Notes: generated from the sequence alone by a model not told the origin. Positions 24,345-33,542 are shown, counted from the stretch's first letter. The stretch: 44,033 nt of DNA from CAZOBJ01 sp964577825 (GCA_964577825.1 CAZOBJ010000018.1:1-44033); one strand, 5' to 3'. Program-made: numbers and translations.

Positions 24345-25880
24345 ATGGCCCGAAGCAGACAGGCAGAAGACACGCGCGCAGGCTCGCGGCTGGCGCGCGT
24401 GGCCGGCGAGTGGGTGATCGTTCTGGCCGTGGCGTTCGGCGGGGCGCTGTTGATCAAGTTCCTGATCTTCGAGCCGTACCGCATCCCGTCCGGGTCCATG
24501 GAGCCCACTCTGTTCGGCCGGCCGCACTCCGGGGACCGGGTCTTCTGCGAGAAGGTGAGCTACCGGCTGCGCGACCCCAAGGCTGCGCGCCGGTGGGAGA
24601 TTTTCGTGTTCCGATTCCCCACCGAGGACCGCCGCGAGCCCCACTACGGCGAGAACTTCATCAAGCGATGCGTGGGCCTGCCCGGAGAGACGGTCTACAT
24701 CGCGGGCGGCGACCTGTACGTGAGCTATCCCGCGCACCCGCAGCCGCGCCGTCTGCGCAAACCCCTGGAGGTGCAGGACGCGATCTGGATCCCGGTCTAT
24801 GCGCAGGACTTCGCCTCGTGCAGCCCGGAGGCCCTCGCCTACCACTGGACCGCCGGAGGCGAGGAGGCGGGCTGGCGCCTGGAGGACGGGACGCTACAGG
24901 GCCGCGCGCAAGGGGCCGCGTATCTGCAATACCGCTCGAGGATCGCGGGCGAGGAGTGGCGGGCGGTCACCGACCGGCACATCAAGCGGCAGGTCGTCCA
25001 CTACGTATGCCCGGCCTGCGGGGCGCGGCTGGCCAAGACCGTGCATACCCAGCAGTTGACCGCGACCTGCCCGGACTGCGGGGCGTTCTTGAGCGAAGAG
25101 GACATCCAGGCCAACGAGGTGATCGTCGATTGTCCGAAGCACGGACGCGTGCGTTGCCCCTTCCGCACCTGGGGCGACTGGGCCGCGCCGGACTGCCCGA
25201 CCTGCAACCGGCCGCTGGGCCCGGAGGACGTACGCGCCACGGTGTGGCACTTCCCCAAGCCGGGCCTGCCCCCGCCCGTGGCCAACCGCGGCCGCACCCG
25301 CCGCCCGCGCCTGCACGCGGTGGGCGACCTGCGGGTCGGTTGTACCCTGATCCCCCGCAGCACCGAGGGCGAGTTCGTCCTGGAGCTGCAAGTCGACGAA
25401 ACCTACGACCGCGCGCACGTCGCGTTCGGAGAGGACGGCCGAGTGTGGCTTACCCGCGACGGCGCCCCCCTGCCCGAGGCCCAGGCGCGCCTGGACTGGC
25501 CGGTGGGACGCACGCGCGCGCTCGCCTTCTATCGGTGCGACGGGCGACTCGTCGTGGAGGTCGACGGCAAGCGCGCGGTCCTGTACGAGGACCCGGTGGA
25601 GCGCCACCCCAGCCAGGTGGACGAGCCCCTGCGCTCCGGGGTGCTGTTGCTCTTGCGCCACGGGGCCGTGGACCTCGCGCGCGCGGCGGTGGACCGGGAC
25701 ATCCACTACTTCGGCAACCGGCCCAGCTACCCGGTCGGGCCGAGCGGGTTCCTGGCCCTGGGCGACAACCAGCCCACGAGCCAGGACAGCCGCGCCTGGG
25801 GCCAGGTGCCCCGCGAGAACCTGATCGGGCCGGCCCTTTTCGTGTGGTGGCCGCCCCACCGCATCCGTATACTGGAATAG
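24345..25880 (+). CDS. lepB: Signal peptidase I with large inserted zinc-ribbon and jelly-roll-like region
   Basis: 511 residues, about twice the usual length. An N-terminal membrane helix (VIVLAVAFGGALLIKFLIF) precedes the S26 peptidase core: catalytic Ser51 in PSGSMEPTL, catalytic Lys107 in NFIKRCVGLPGE, and the C-terminal box FLALGDNQPTSQDSR (about residue 473) ending in a VPRENLIGPALFVWWP strand. Between Lys107 and that box sit about 330 extra residues. They include a beta-rich segment (AQDFASCSPEALAYHW), a Cys-rich stretch with CPACG, CPDCG, CPKHGRVRCP and CPTCN (about 222-285), and a second beta-rich stretch (STEGEFVLELQVDETYDRAH) resembling concanavalin-like domains. The active site is complete, so it should cleave Sec signal peptides. 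Confidence 0.87.
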   Translation: MARSRQAEDTRAGSRLARVAGEWVIVLAVAFGGALLIKFLIFEPYRIPSGSMEPTLFGRPHSGDRVFCEKVSYRLRDPKAARRWEIFVFRFPTEDRREPHYGENFIKRCVGLPGETVYIAGGDLYVSYPAHPQPRRLRKPLEVQDAIWIPVYAQDFASCSPEALAYHWTAGGEEAGWRLEDGTLQGRAQGAAYLQYRSRIAGEEWRAVTDRHIKRQVVHYVCPACGARLAKTVHTQQLTATCPDCGAFLSEEDIQANEVIVDCPKHGRVRCPFRTWGDWAAPDCPTCNRPLGPEDVRATVWHFPKPGLPPPVANRGRTRRPRLHAVGDLRVGCTLIPRSTEGEFVLELQVDETYDRAHVAFGEDGRVWLTRDGAPLPEAQARLDWPVGRTRALAFYRCDGRLVVEVDGKRAVLYEDPVERHPSQVDEPLRSGVLLLLRHGAVDLARAAVDRDIHYFGNRPSYPVGPSGFLALGDNQPTSQDSRAWGQVPRENLIGPALFVWWPPHRIRILE

Positions 25881-25964
25881 CCGGGTGCGCGGGGCTCGTG
25901 CTCTCCGGTCGACACACACGAGCGGCTGCCCTGTGCACGCACGCGTTCCAGTGAGGAGACCTGC

Positions 25965-27197
25965 ATGGCGCTCTTGGAAGTGGAAGGCCTTGTCAAATCC
26001 TACGGCGGCCGCCGGGTCGTGGACGGGGTCACGTTCGAGGTGGAGGCGGGCGAGATCGTCGGCCTGCTCGGGCCCAACGGCGCGGGCAAGACCACGAGCT
26101 TCCGCATCGCCATGGGCATGATCCCGCACGAAGCCGGCCGGGTGCGGCTCAACGGCGAGGACGTCTCGCGGCTGCCCATGTACCAGCGCGCGCGCCTGGG
26201 CATGGGGTATCTTTCTCAGGAGCCGAGCGTGTTCCGCCGCATGAGCGTGGAAGACAACATCATGGCCATCCTGGAGACCCTGCCCCTGAGCCGGCGCGAG
26301 CGCCAAGAGCGCCTGGGCGAGCTCCTGTCGAACCTGTCCCTCACGCGCCTGAGCCAGAACATGGCCGACACCCTGTCCGGGGGCGAGCGCCGCCGCCTGG
26401 AGATCACCCGGGCGCTTGTCATCGACCCCATGGTGATGCTGCTGGACGAGCCCTTCAGCGGGGTGGACCCCAAGGCGTGCGTGGAGATCCACAAGATCAT
26501 CGCCGCCCTGCGGGCCGGGGGCATGAGCATCCTGCTCACGGACCACAACGTGTGGGAGACGCTCACGATCACCGACCGCTCGTACATCATCCACGAGGGC
26601 CGGGTGCTCAAGCACGGCACCGGCCAAGAGCTCATTCACGATCCGGACGCCCAGCGGCTGTACCTCGGCGACCGGTTCGCGGGCGTGCAGGAGTCGTTCA
26701 CCCGGGCCAAGGCCGCGATCGAGGCCCGCAGCCAGGCCCAGCACGCGGGCCTGCGCATGCGCCAGACGACGCGCGTCGTGCGCCGCGGCGACAAGGGCAC
26801 CACCCGCCGGACGGCCAAGGCCGAGGACAAGAAAGAGCCCCGCCCGCCGAGCGACGCGCAGCAGAAGAAGGCGACTGCCCAGGCCGCCAAGTCGGACGAG
26901 AACAAGGCGCCGCGCCAGCCGCCGCGGCAGCAGGACCAGCCACGCAGCCCTCGACCGCCCACCGGGCAGGACCAGCACACAAGCCAGGGGCAGCCGACCC
27001 AGCACGGCCAGCCACGCACGCCGCACCAGACGACCGGACGGGACCAGGACGCAGCGCAGCGCGGGCCCGTCCAGTCCGGCCAGAAGCAAGACCCCTCACA
27101 GCCCGGCAAGCCGCAGCCCCCGCCGACCCAGCGCGACGCGGACACCGAACGGCCCAAGGGGCCGGGGCAAGACCAGGGCCCTGCGCGCGGGCCCTGA
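25965..27197 (+). CDS. lptB: LptB-like ABC ATPase with a 160-residue Gln/Pro-rich tail
   Basis: 410 residues from an ATG behind GAGGAGACC. Residues 1-240 are a full LptB-type nucleotide-binding domain: Walker A (GPNGAGKT, 36-43), the LptB-like LGMGYLSQEPSVFRRMSVEDN stretch split by its Q-loop, signature LSGGERRR, Walker B (VMLLDEPFSGVDP) and H-loop (LLTDHNV). LptB drives lipopolysaccharide transport from the inner membrane with LptFG. Residues 250-410 are first basic and helical (RSQAQHAGLRMRQTTRVVRR), then Lys/Glu/Ala-rich, then a Gln/Pro/Arg-rich disordered tail. Such a tail is not normal for LptB. It lies 84 bases after lepB on the same strand. No other lpt gene is in the window. Confidence 0.88.
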   Translation: MALLEVEGLVKSYGGRRVVDGVTFEVEAGEIVGLLGPNGAGKTTSFRIAMGMIPHEAGRVRLNGEDVSRLPMYQRARLGMGYLSQEPSVFRRMSVEDNIMAILETLPLSRRERQERLGELLSNLSLTRLSQNMADTLSGGERRRLEITRALVIDPMVMLLDEPFSGVDPKACVEIHKIIAALRAGGMSILLTDHNVWETLTITDRSYIIHEGRVLKHGTGQELIHDPDAQRLYLGDRFAGVQESFTRAKAAIEARSQAQHAGLRMRQTTRVVRRGDKGTTRRTAKAEDKKEPRPPSDAQQKKATAQAAKSDENKAPRQPPRQQDQPRSPRPPTGQDQHTSQGQPTQHGQPRTPHQTTGRDQDAAQRGPVQSGQKQDPSQPGKPQPPPTQRDADTERPKGPGQDQGPARGP

Positions 27198-27245
27198 GGC
27201 GGAACGGACCCCAGGACGCGCAGCCGCGGCTCCGTATTCATCCTC

Positions 27246-27356
27246 CTACAGGACCGGCCGGATGCCGGGACCGTGCGTGTGCGTGATGTGGCCCACGCGC
27301 CCGTTGATCGAGAACACGGCGTGCGGCCTGAGTCCGTACCCGGGCGGCCCGGTCTC
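27246..27356 (-). pseudogene. Possible 3' remnant of a minus-strand gene
   Basis: A 36-codon stretch ends at a TAG (27246) and reads in a protein-like way: GPPGYGLRPHAVFSINGR followed by VGHITHTHGPGIRPVL. No ATG with a ribosome site precedes it, and upstream it runs into the tRNA promoter. It may be the tail of a gene cut away at the tRNA junction, or chance. I do not recognise a family. Confidence 0.3.
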
Positions 27357-27384
27357 TTGACAAACGCGCGCGCGATGGTACGCT
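27357..27384 (+). promoter_or_regulatory. Promoter of tRNA-Gly
   Basis: TTGACA (27357-27362) and TACGCT (27379-27384) are separated by 16 bases and lie 14 bases before the tRNA 5' end. Confidence 0.6.
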
Positions 27385-27398
27385 GAGAGGGCAGACAG

Positions 27399-27473
27399 GC
27401 GGGTGTAGCTCAGTGGTAGAGCGTCAGCTTCCCAAGCTGAATGCCGAGGGTTCGATCCCCTTCACCCGCTCCA
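27399..27473 (+). tRNA. tRNA-Gly (anticodon CCC), CCA encoded
   Basis: A 75-base cloverleaf: acceptor GCGGGTG/CACCCGC, D-arm GCTC/GAGC, anticodon stem TCAGC/GCTGA with loop TTCCCAA (anticodon CCC at 27431-27433), and T-arm with TTCGATC loop. The 3' CCA is encoded. It has a promoter just upstream and an intrinsic terminator just downstream, and marks one edge of a low-GC block that begins with a recombinase remnant, as expected for an integration site. Confidence 0.96.
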
Positions 27474-27480
27474 CCCTCCG

Positions 27481-27525
27481 ACGCCCCGGAATGGCCGTAG
27501 ACGGCCGGTTCGGGGCGTTTTTCTT
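27481..27525 (+). terminator. Intrinsic terminator of tRNA-Gly
   Basis: Perfect 8-bp arms ACGCCCCG (27481-27488) and CGGGGCGT (27511-27518) enclose an inner GGCCGT/ACGGCC hairpin and are followed by TTTTTCTT. Confidence 0.85.
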
Positions 27526-27592
27526 GCGATTCGCGTTTCGCGGGTTCCTCTCCCCCAGCCTGCTCAACTTGCTCGATTCCGCTCGATTTTGC

Positions 27593-28545
27593 TCAAGAGT
27601 GCACTTGCTGGAGTACTGATTTCTCGCCCTGTTTTCCTGCGACATGGCTCGTGTCGATCCCGTTCATTGAGGCCGGGACAGGATCAAAATCGTTTCTTGT
27701 CGCCGGCCTGTTCGCCTGCTGCGGGCCCTGGGCATGCAGTTCGGTTCCCGGGCCATCGTCCGTGCCGATCTTGGCCGCCACAGATGCACTGAAGTCCGAG
27801 ACCCCGGCCACGGCTCTGGACCGGTCGCTGAGCAGGCTGTGCGTGTACAGCCCCGCAGTCAGATTGATGTCCGAATGCCGCATGAGATCCTGGTAGTCCT
27901 TCATGTGCGCCCCGGCCGCGACGAGCATGGCCCCGAATGTGTGGTGTGGACTGTGGAAGTCCACGATCTTGCCGCTGGCGTCGGTCTCGGCGAGGCGGTC
28001 TCCGATGTCCTGGCCGGGGTTCGCCTCAAGCCAGGCCTCTCGCGCAGCCTTCAGGTCCTCGCGCACCATTTCGGCGCCCTTGGCACTGTGCAGCTTCGGA
28101 AACGCCCGAGCTGCGGGGACGGCCAGATTTTCCTCGGAGTAAGCGGCCAGATGCTTGGCCAGCGCGGAGCGCAGGGGCAGATCGTCGCCCCGCCCGGCCT
28201 TCTCGTGTTCGGCTGGGATGCACACACTCGGTGGGGCCGCGAACAGATGGAAATCGAGGCGCCGCAGCTTATCGATCTCGCCGTAGCGCAGGCCCGTCTC
28301 CAGGGCCAGGCGATACACCAGCGCCCGTTCGCGGCCGGTCAAGCTATGATGGGGGCGGGCCGCTTCGGTGGCCCGGATCAGGTCCTGGGCTTCCGCAACG
28401 GCCAGGGCGCGCCGGACTTGTCGCCGATCGGCCCTCTCGTTGAGGCTCGCCACACGAGCAACAGGATTCGGCCATGCGGCTCTCGCGCTTCATCCAGTTG
28501 CAGAAGCTCTTGAACGCGGCCAGTGCTGCATTGGCCGTGCGTGCT
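27593..28545 (-). pseudogene. Tyrosine recombinase (phage/ICE-type integrase), decayed
   Basis: The catalytic domain is readable from about 28453 to 27593: ETGLRYGEIDKLRR holds the first Arg, HEKAGRGDDLPL the beta-hairpin Lys, and LMRHSDINLTAGLYTH the His and Tyr nucleophile. The second catalytic Arg is lost: the HxxRHTF box reads HSPHHTF, with His in place of Arg (27944-27946). The core-binding piece (TANAALAAFKSFCNWMKRES) lies in another frame, and the two join only if a frameshift near 28468-28473 is repaired (RMAE to NPVARVASLNE). The N-terminal part is absent. It ends 120 bases from the tRNA-Gly gene. It is an inactive relic of an element that integrated at the tRNA. Confidence 0.8.
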
Positions 28546-28795
28546 CGCGGGAGAACCGCGCCACGTATATGCAGGACCCGGTCCAGCTGCGGTGGAAGCA
28601 CAGCCGCCCGTCCGACCAGTAGATGAACCACTTGTCCTCCATCTGTCTGGGGAGGAGCCCCGTGCGGATGCGCTGCATCTGTTGCGCAGTGAAGCGCCGG
28701 TCCAGCGAGATCAAGGTGTGCTTGTCCGGCATCGGGCGCGTGGCCAGGTCCGAGGGTTCGGCAGGCCTGTTCTCATTCGGGCCCTGCGCGCTCAT
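28490..28795 (-). pseudogene. Small conserved hypothetical gene, 3' end replaced by integrase remnant
   Basis: 101 codons from an ATG with a good ribosome site (GAGAGGAGTCGTTC). The middle, FTAQQMQRIRTGLLPRQMED followed by KWFIYWSDGRLCFHRSWTG and SCIYVARF, resembles a small conserved bacterial protein of unknown function that I recall only by this Trp/Phe/His-rich motif. After VARF the reading enters DNA that, in another frame, encodes the integrase core-binding domain, so the normal C-terminus is probably missing. It may still be translated as a chimera. Confidence 0.5.
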
Positions 28796-28832
28796 GAACG
28801 ACTCCTCTCAAGGGCTCGCGCAGCGCAAGGCC

Positions 28833-31800
28833 CTACGGCTCTACGCCTGCGCGTCGGCGCCGAAACTCCAATCGGCCCAATCGAGCTACATTATGCCAGC
28901 TCCCAGGCGTATAGGACCATGAACTCGGTGGTGCCTCCATCTCTCGAAAGGCGCGATGGATATTGAACCCCCATGATCCGGCTTCTCGAAGGACGCCCCC
29001 CACGGCGTCGGCGGGCAGCTGGACTTCCGCGACCCAGCCGTCCTCGGTAATCGCAGTCTTCGCCTCCCACTCGGGCGCGAACGCTGCGTACTCCTTGGCG
29101 CCGGCCTTGACCTCCTGGTCGAAACGGACGGCGCTGGCGCTGACCGCCAATTGGTAGTAGACGTCTTCTTCCAAGTCCGGTTGAATAAACATTGCGATGA
29201 AATCGTCCTTCAACACTTGCCTCTCGCTCTTGGCCTCGGCTTTCACTCGGTCTGGATATCGATCTTCACAGCGCACGGCCAGGTAGATGGATTCGTCGTG
29301 ATGGACCACCTGGAACGCGGTCTTGGCAATGGCCGGCATTCCATCTGAGCAAACGAACTCCGAGTACTCTGCCGTGCTCTTCCAGATCGCGTCGTCCAGC
29401 GCGCCGTCCACGATCGGCGGTTCGTCGACCTCGTGCGAGACGGCGTTCCGACGTGCGGTGCTCACTTGCCCTCTGCGCTCCGTCTCCGTGCCCAAGGTTG
29501 CGGCCTTCTCCATGTAAACGTTCTTCAGCAGCCAGAACCGGTCGCTGCTCACCAGGAAAAGGGCTTCAGCGTACTCGCCGCTCTCCATGGCCTGCTGCGC
29601 GGCGGTTAGGGTCTCGAGCACAAACGTCTCATCCTCGGGCGGCAGCACCACTCTCACCGCCGGAGTCTCCAGCAGCGCACGCGTATCTTCCATCATGTGC
29701 GCCAAATGCTCGGTGCCCACGCACTCCTGGACCCTGGCGGCCCATTCCACGATTCGCGCCTCCGGCTCCGGCGCAGGCGCCTGGTACGCCGCTACACCGA
29801 ACGGGTCCAGCGCCACCTCGACCGTGGCTCGCCCGTCCGGGCCCGGCTTGGACACGACCTCGCCGCTGATCGCATCGATCACCTCGTTCCCATGCTCCAA
29901 CACGATTTCGCCGTGCACCGGCCAATAGCCCGGGTTCGCCACGTAAAACCAAAAGGCCCCATCCTGCGTCAGCTCGCGGATGGCCAGGTTCGTGTTCAGC
30001 CCGGTATTGTCCACGGGGCGGAACTTCTCGCTCGGCAGCGCACGCAGGATCTGGTTGAATTCGCGCAAAGGCTGTTCATTGCCCTCAAACAACGTGGCGT
30101 CCGAGAATCCGTAGAAGAATAGGTCCGGATCCAGCTCGATGAGGGCTCGGACAAAGACCTCGCGGGTGTGATCGCCGTCCGGCTGATACGCCAGGGTCAG
30201 TTGGTGCTGCCGCGGCCAATCTTCGCGATAGGGCAAGTTCCACGATATCTTCTCCGCTTCGTTCCACTTGTGCTTGATCTCCACGGCGCGATTGATCTCG
30301 GCCTCGAAAAACGCATACCGCTCGGGCACGCTGGACTGGTCCCATCCCACCCCGGGGCGGTTCCCATAGCCTCTATCCACGCGGTTCAAGACCCCCCAAA
30401 GGGTCGTGGCCAAGCACACGGTATCGTCTTCAGCGAACAACGACCCGTCCCAGGCGTTGGCCCGCATGTAATCGCGGAAGCTCAAGCCGCTTTGCCGCCA
30501 CTCGAGATCGTAGCGAGGGGGCAGGTACAGATCGGCGATGCAGACCAGGTCCACACGCTGCTCGTGCAGAGTCTCAGCCACCTCATGGAAAAATCCATGC
30601 ATGCGCTCCGCGCGCCAGGCCACCCAAGTCTCCCGCATGGGCTCGGCATTCAAATACGCATGGCGCAGTCGGAAGCGCTCCGGATTGTCCAGAGGCAACG
30701 GTACCTCTACGCCCGTGTCCTGTTCGAATTCACGGATCGTGACGTCGCCATACCCGTAATGCGTAAACTCGTCCCTGGTCCACGGCTCGCGACGGTGCAA
30801 TCGGCCCCGGTACGTGGGAAGCCATTCGCCGATAAAGGTGTTCCAGACCACGCCCTTGAAGTTCGAGAGCGTGCGGTATTTCCGGCCTATATCCTCAGCG
30901 GTCGCCAGCAGGATCTCGCGCACCTTCGGATGGTTGAAGTTGAAGCCGTAGCGGCCATCCCACGCCGTGTACGCCTTGCCGTTCGGATCCACCAGGTAAG
31001 GCGTGTCCCAGAACCCGGACGCCGGCCGCCCGCTCAGCTCCTGCCCTAGCTCCACCAATGCCGGCGTATAAATGAACTCCACATACGCATAGAAGTCGAT
31101 GCCGTTATCGCGCAGAACGCGGCCCAGGATGTCGCGGATCCCGCCTTTGACCCGCGCACACGGGAATGGCCAATCGAACACGGCCGGCGGCGTATTGAGG
31201 GGAGAGGCGTGAAACGTGCCCATGATGTGCACATTCTGGCCCGCGAACCGCATATACCGGGCAAACGCCTCGCATCCGTCCAGGTAATAGGCAAGCTTCT
31301 TGCATTGATTCAGGACCAGGGGGGCGTCCTCCTGTCTGTGTGCCAGTTTCACCTCCGAGGGCGGCTGTTCCGTGATGGAGAACCGCCCCGGGTCCGCCTT
31401 GGTCCGCTCCGTCATTAGTCCATTGTAGCGGGTATGCGTCTGGGTGGCGTGTAGCGCCGGAAGCCCGTTTTCGATGTGATATATCCGCAACGCAGCGGCA
31501 GCGGCGGGCACACCCTGCTTGATGTTCACCAGATTCAACGAGTGATTGCCCGGATCCGGTCGGTACAACCAGCGCAAGGTTTGCATCTCACCGCTGAGGG
31601 GGTATCGACCCCCAGTCACGACGGTCGCGCTGCTCTTGGAATGCCCTGCGGTCAGCCCCCACGTCGCGGCAGAACACGCCACCCCCATCATGCGCGCCCT
31701 GTCGTTGGGATAATCCAGCTCCATGAGGTAGAAATCACCAGGGTGTTCGAACTGCACGAGATAGGACAGTACTGCACGGTAACTCGGCTGCGTTTCCCGA

Positions 31801-33428
31801 TAGGTCAGCCCGTTGCGAGTGACAACGGTTGCGGTCTGAATCCCCGCGTTCGGATCCATGCTCGGTTCTTCGGCTGGGTCGCCGGCCGCCTCGGTCCAGG
31901 GGCCGTCCCCCGGGTCGGTCAGATCGATCACGCGCTCCAGACCCAGATCCATGCCGTCGGTATAGGTCTCGCCCTGTGTCACAGGCATGGGTAGACGTCC
32001 GGTGACCACCAACGCCTCGGGCGGACGCTCCTCGAGCACCTCGCCGTCGGCGACCAACGCGGTCGTCAGCAGGTACACACCTCGATCCAGGTGCCCGGCA
32101 TTGATAGTATACCGCAATGACCGCCCCTCGACTCGCCCCGGCGGGGCCGTGCCCGAGGCCACCTCCTTGAAGGCCTCGGGCGCGTATCGGCTCACGCTCC
32201 ACGTCACCCCCGGGGCCTCTCGGCTCAGGCCGCGGGGCACCTCCACCCAACAGATCACCGGCTCGCTTTCCGTGTAATAAAGCTGGGCATCGTCCGGGTT
32301 GAGCAGCCGGATGAGCCCGTCGTATACCGGCAACCGGCTCGGCCTGTAACTCAATCGCCAGCCCGCCTGGATCACCGCATCGGCCGGTGTAGCGCCTTCA
32401 GCCTTGACGCGGCGCCAGTCCGAATCGTCGAACCCGGGCTCGGTCCAGCCTTCGGCCGGCTTCGGGCTCCACGCCCACGAGGTGTCCGCATCCAGGGGAA
32501 TGCGTTCGCCCGAATCCATGACCACGCTGCCCAGCATAGCGATGTACGGCACCATGCCCGGGCTTTCGCCGGCGCGTCGCCCGTACAAGGCAACACAGTT
32601 GCTCTTGCCCGGCTCCAAGAAGCCCCGCAAATCGACGACCTCACTGCCGTAGGCGCCGAGGCCCCCGCCTCCGGGGACGCGCGCGGGTTTGACTACTTCG
32701 CCGTTCACGCTCAGCTGGTCTATAGACCCGACTTCGACCAGCGCCCGCCACACATCGCCTTCCGGCACCGCGATCTCCTTGCGGAGGTACCCCTGATTGT
32801 CGTATCGCGTGATGGCCAAGTCCTTGATCTCCAGCGTACTGCCGGCCGGCCCCTCGATTTCCAGGTCGAATCCATCCCGCAGCGGGGGTTCCAACCAGGT
32901 ATGAAACGTCAGGTCGGTCCAGTCTGTGCCAGTCAATGTCTTGATGTGTTCGCCGCGTGCATACGATGTGCCTCGCGCTGCATCGCGCTGGCCCTGAGAC
33001 CAAAACCGGATCCTCAGCGTGGTCTGTGCGTCCTCGGACTGACGCACCGTGAACCGGACATTGAAGCGGGGCCAAAACCTGACCCGGTCCTCGCGAGGCT
33101 GGTGCCCGCCGAAATTGCCCCAGCCCAGGGTCGCGGTCTCCTCGGTCAGCGTGAAGCCCAACGCGCCCTGTTCCGTAACATGCACGTCCGTGACCGCGTC
33201 GAAAAAGGTGAAGTTACCTCGATCCTCCTTCGAGAAATCCCACACACGACCGTACTCATCCGAGCCCAGCCGCACCTCGTTGGCCGGCACCAAGACCGCG
33301 GCGCACCGTGACCACATCGCCTCCTTGGTCCAGCGCTTCGGGTCCACTTCCGTTTGCGCCGGCTCCGCTGTTCCATTCGCCGCGAGCACCACCATCGCGC
33401 ATACCGCACCGATCACATGCCTGCGCAT
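28833..33428 (-). CDS. Large secreted glycoside-hydrolase-like protein with GHL10-type core and CBM9-like tail
   Basis: 1531 residues from an ATG behind GGAAGGGAGACTGTC. It has a signal peptide (HVIGAVCAMVVLAANGTAEP). Residues about 60-210 and 215-360 are beta-rich carbohydrate-binding-like modules (the second with FDDSDWRRVKAEG, as in beta-galactosidase jelly rolls). Residues about 745-1110 resemble the GHL10/DUF187 barrel: DNGIDFYAYVEF, YGFNFNHPKVREILLATAED, FKGVVWNTFIGEW, WVAWRAERMHGFFHEVAE. The last 200 residues start VDGALDDAIWKSTAEYSEF and match the CBM9/DOMON-like fold. It probably degrades an extracellular polysaccharide; catalytic residues cannot be assigned. The gene is visibly less GC-rich than its neighbours, suggesting transfer. 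Confidence 0.72.
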   Translation of the reverse strand: MRRHVIGAVCAMVVLAANGTAEPAQTEVDPKRWTKEAMWSRCAAVLVPANEVRLGSDEYGRVWDFSKEDRGNFTFFDAVTDVHVTEQGALGFTLTEETATLGWGNFGGHQPREDRVRFWPRFNVRFTVRQSEDAQTTLRIRFWSQGQRDAARGTSYARGEHIKTLTGTDWTDLTFHTWLEPPLRDGFDLEIEGPAGSTLEIKDLAITRYDNQGYLRKEIAVPEGDVWRALVEVGSIDQLSVNGEVVKPARVPGGGGLGAYGSEVVDLRGFLEPGKSNCVALYGRRAGESPGMVPYIAMLGSVVMDSGERIPLDADTSWAWSPKPAEGWTEPGFDDSDWRRVKAEGATPADAVIQAGWRLSYRPSRLPVYDGLIRLLNPDDAQLYYTESEPVICWVEVPRGLSREAPGVTWSVSRYAPEAFKEVASGTAPPGRVEGRSLRYTINAGHLDRGVYLLTTALVADGEVLEERPPEALVVTGRLPMPVTQGETYTDGMDLGLERVIDLTDPGDGPWTEAAGDPAEEPSMDPNAGIQTATVVTRNGLTYRETQPSYRAVLSYLVQFEHPGDFYLMELDYPNDRARMMGVACSAATWGLTAGHSKSSATVVTGGRYPLSGEMQTLRWLYRPDPGNHSLNLVNIKQGVPAAAAALRIYHIENGLPALHATQTHTRYNGLMTERTKADPGRFSITEQPPSEVKLAHRQEDAPLVLNQCKKLAYYLDGCEAFARYMRFAGQNVHIMGTFHASPLNTPPAVFDWPFPCARVKGGIRDILGRVLRDNGIDFYAYVEFIYTPALVELGQELSGRPASGFWDTPYLVDPNGKAYTAWDGRYGFNFNHPKVREILLATAEDIGRKYRTLSNFKGVVWNTFIGEWLPTYRGRLHRREPWTRDEFTHYGYGDVTIREFEQDTGVEVPLPLDNPERFRLRHAYLNAEPMRETWVAWRAERMHGFFHEVAETLHEQRVDLVCIADLYLPPRYDLEWRQSGLSFRDYMRANAWDGSLFAEDDTVCLATTLWGVLNRVDRGYGNRPGVGWDQSSVPERYAFFEAEINRAVEIKHKWNEAEKISWNLPYREDWPRQHQLTLAYQPDGDHTREVFVRALIELDPDLFFYGFSDATLFEGNEQPLREFNQILRALPSEKFRPVDNTGLNTNLAIRELTQDGAFWFYVANPGYWPVHGEIVLEHGNEVIDAISGEVVSKPGPDGRATVEVALDPFGVAAYQAPAPEPEARIVEWAARVQECVGTEHLAHMMEDTRALLETPAVRVVLPPEDETFVLETLTAAQQAMESGEYAEALFLVSSDRFWLLKNVYMEKAATLGTETERRGQVSTARRNAVSHEVDEPPIVDGALDDAIWKSTAEYSEFVCSDGMPAIAKTAFQVVHHDESIYLAVRCEDRYPDRVKAEAKSERQVLKDDFIAMFIQPDLEEDVYYQLAVSASAVRFDQEVKAGAKEYAAFAPEWEAKTAITEDGWVAEVQLPADAVGGVLREAGSWGFNIHRAFREMEAPPSSWSYTPGSWHNVARLGRLEFRRRRAGVEP

Positions 33429-33542
33429 GACAGTCTCCCTTCCTCAAGAAGCGACGGCCCCGCCATCTGGGCGCACGCGCCCGACGGACGGGCCGCCGCG
33501 AGCCAAGCTCTATACCCAACGAAACCCACGAATCTGGAATGT

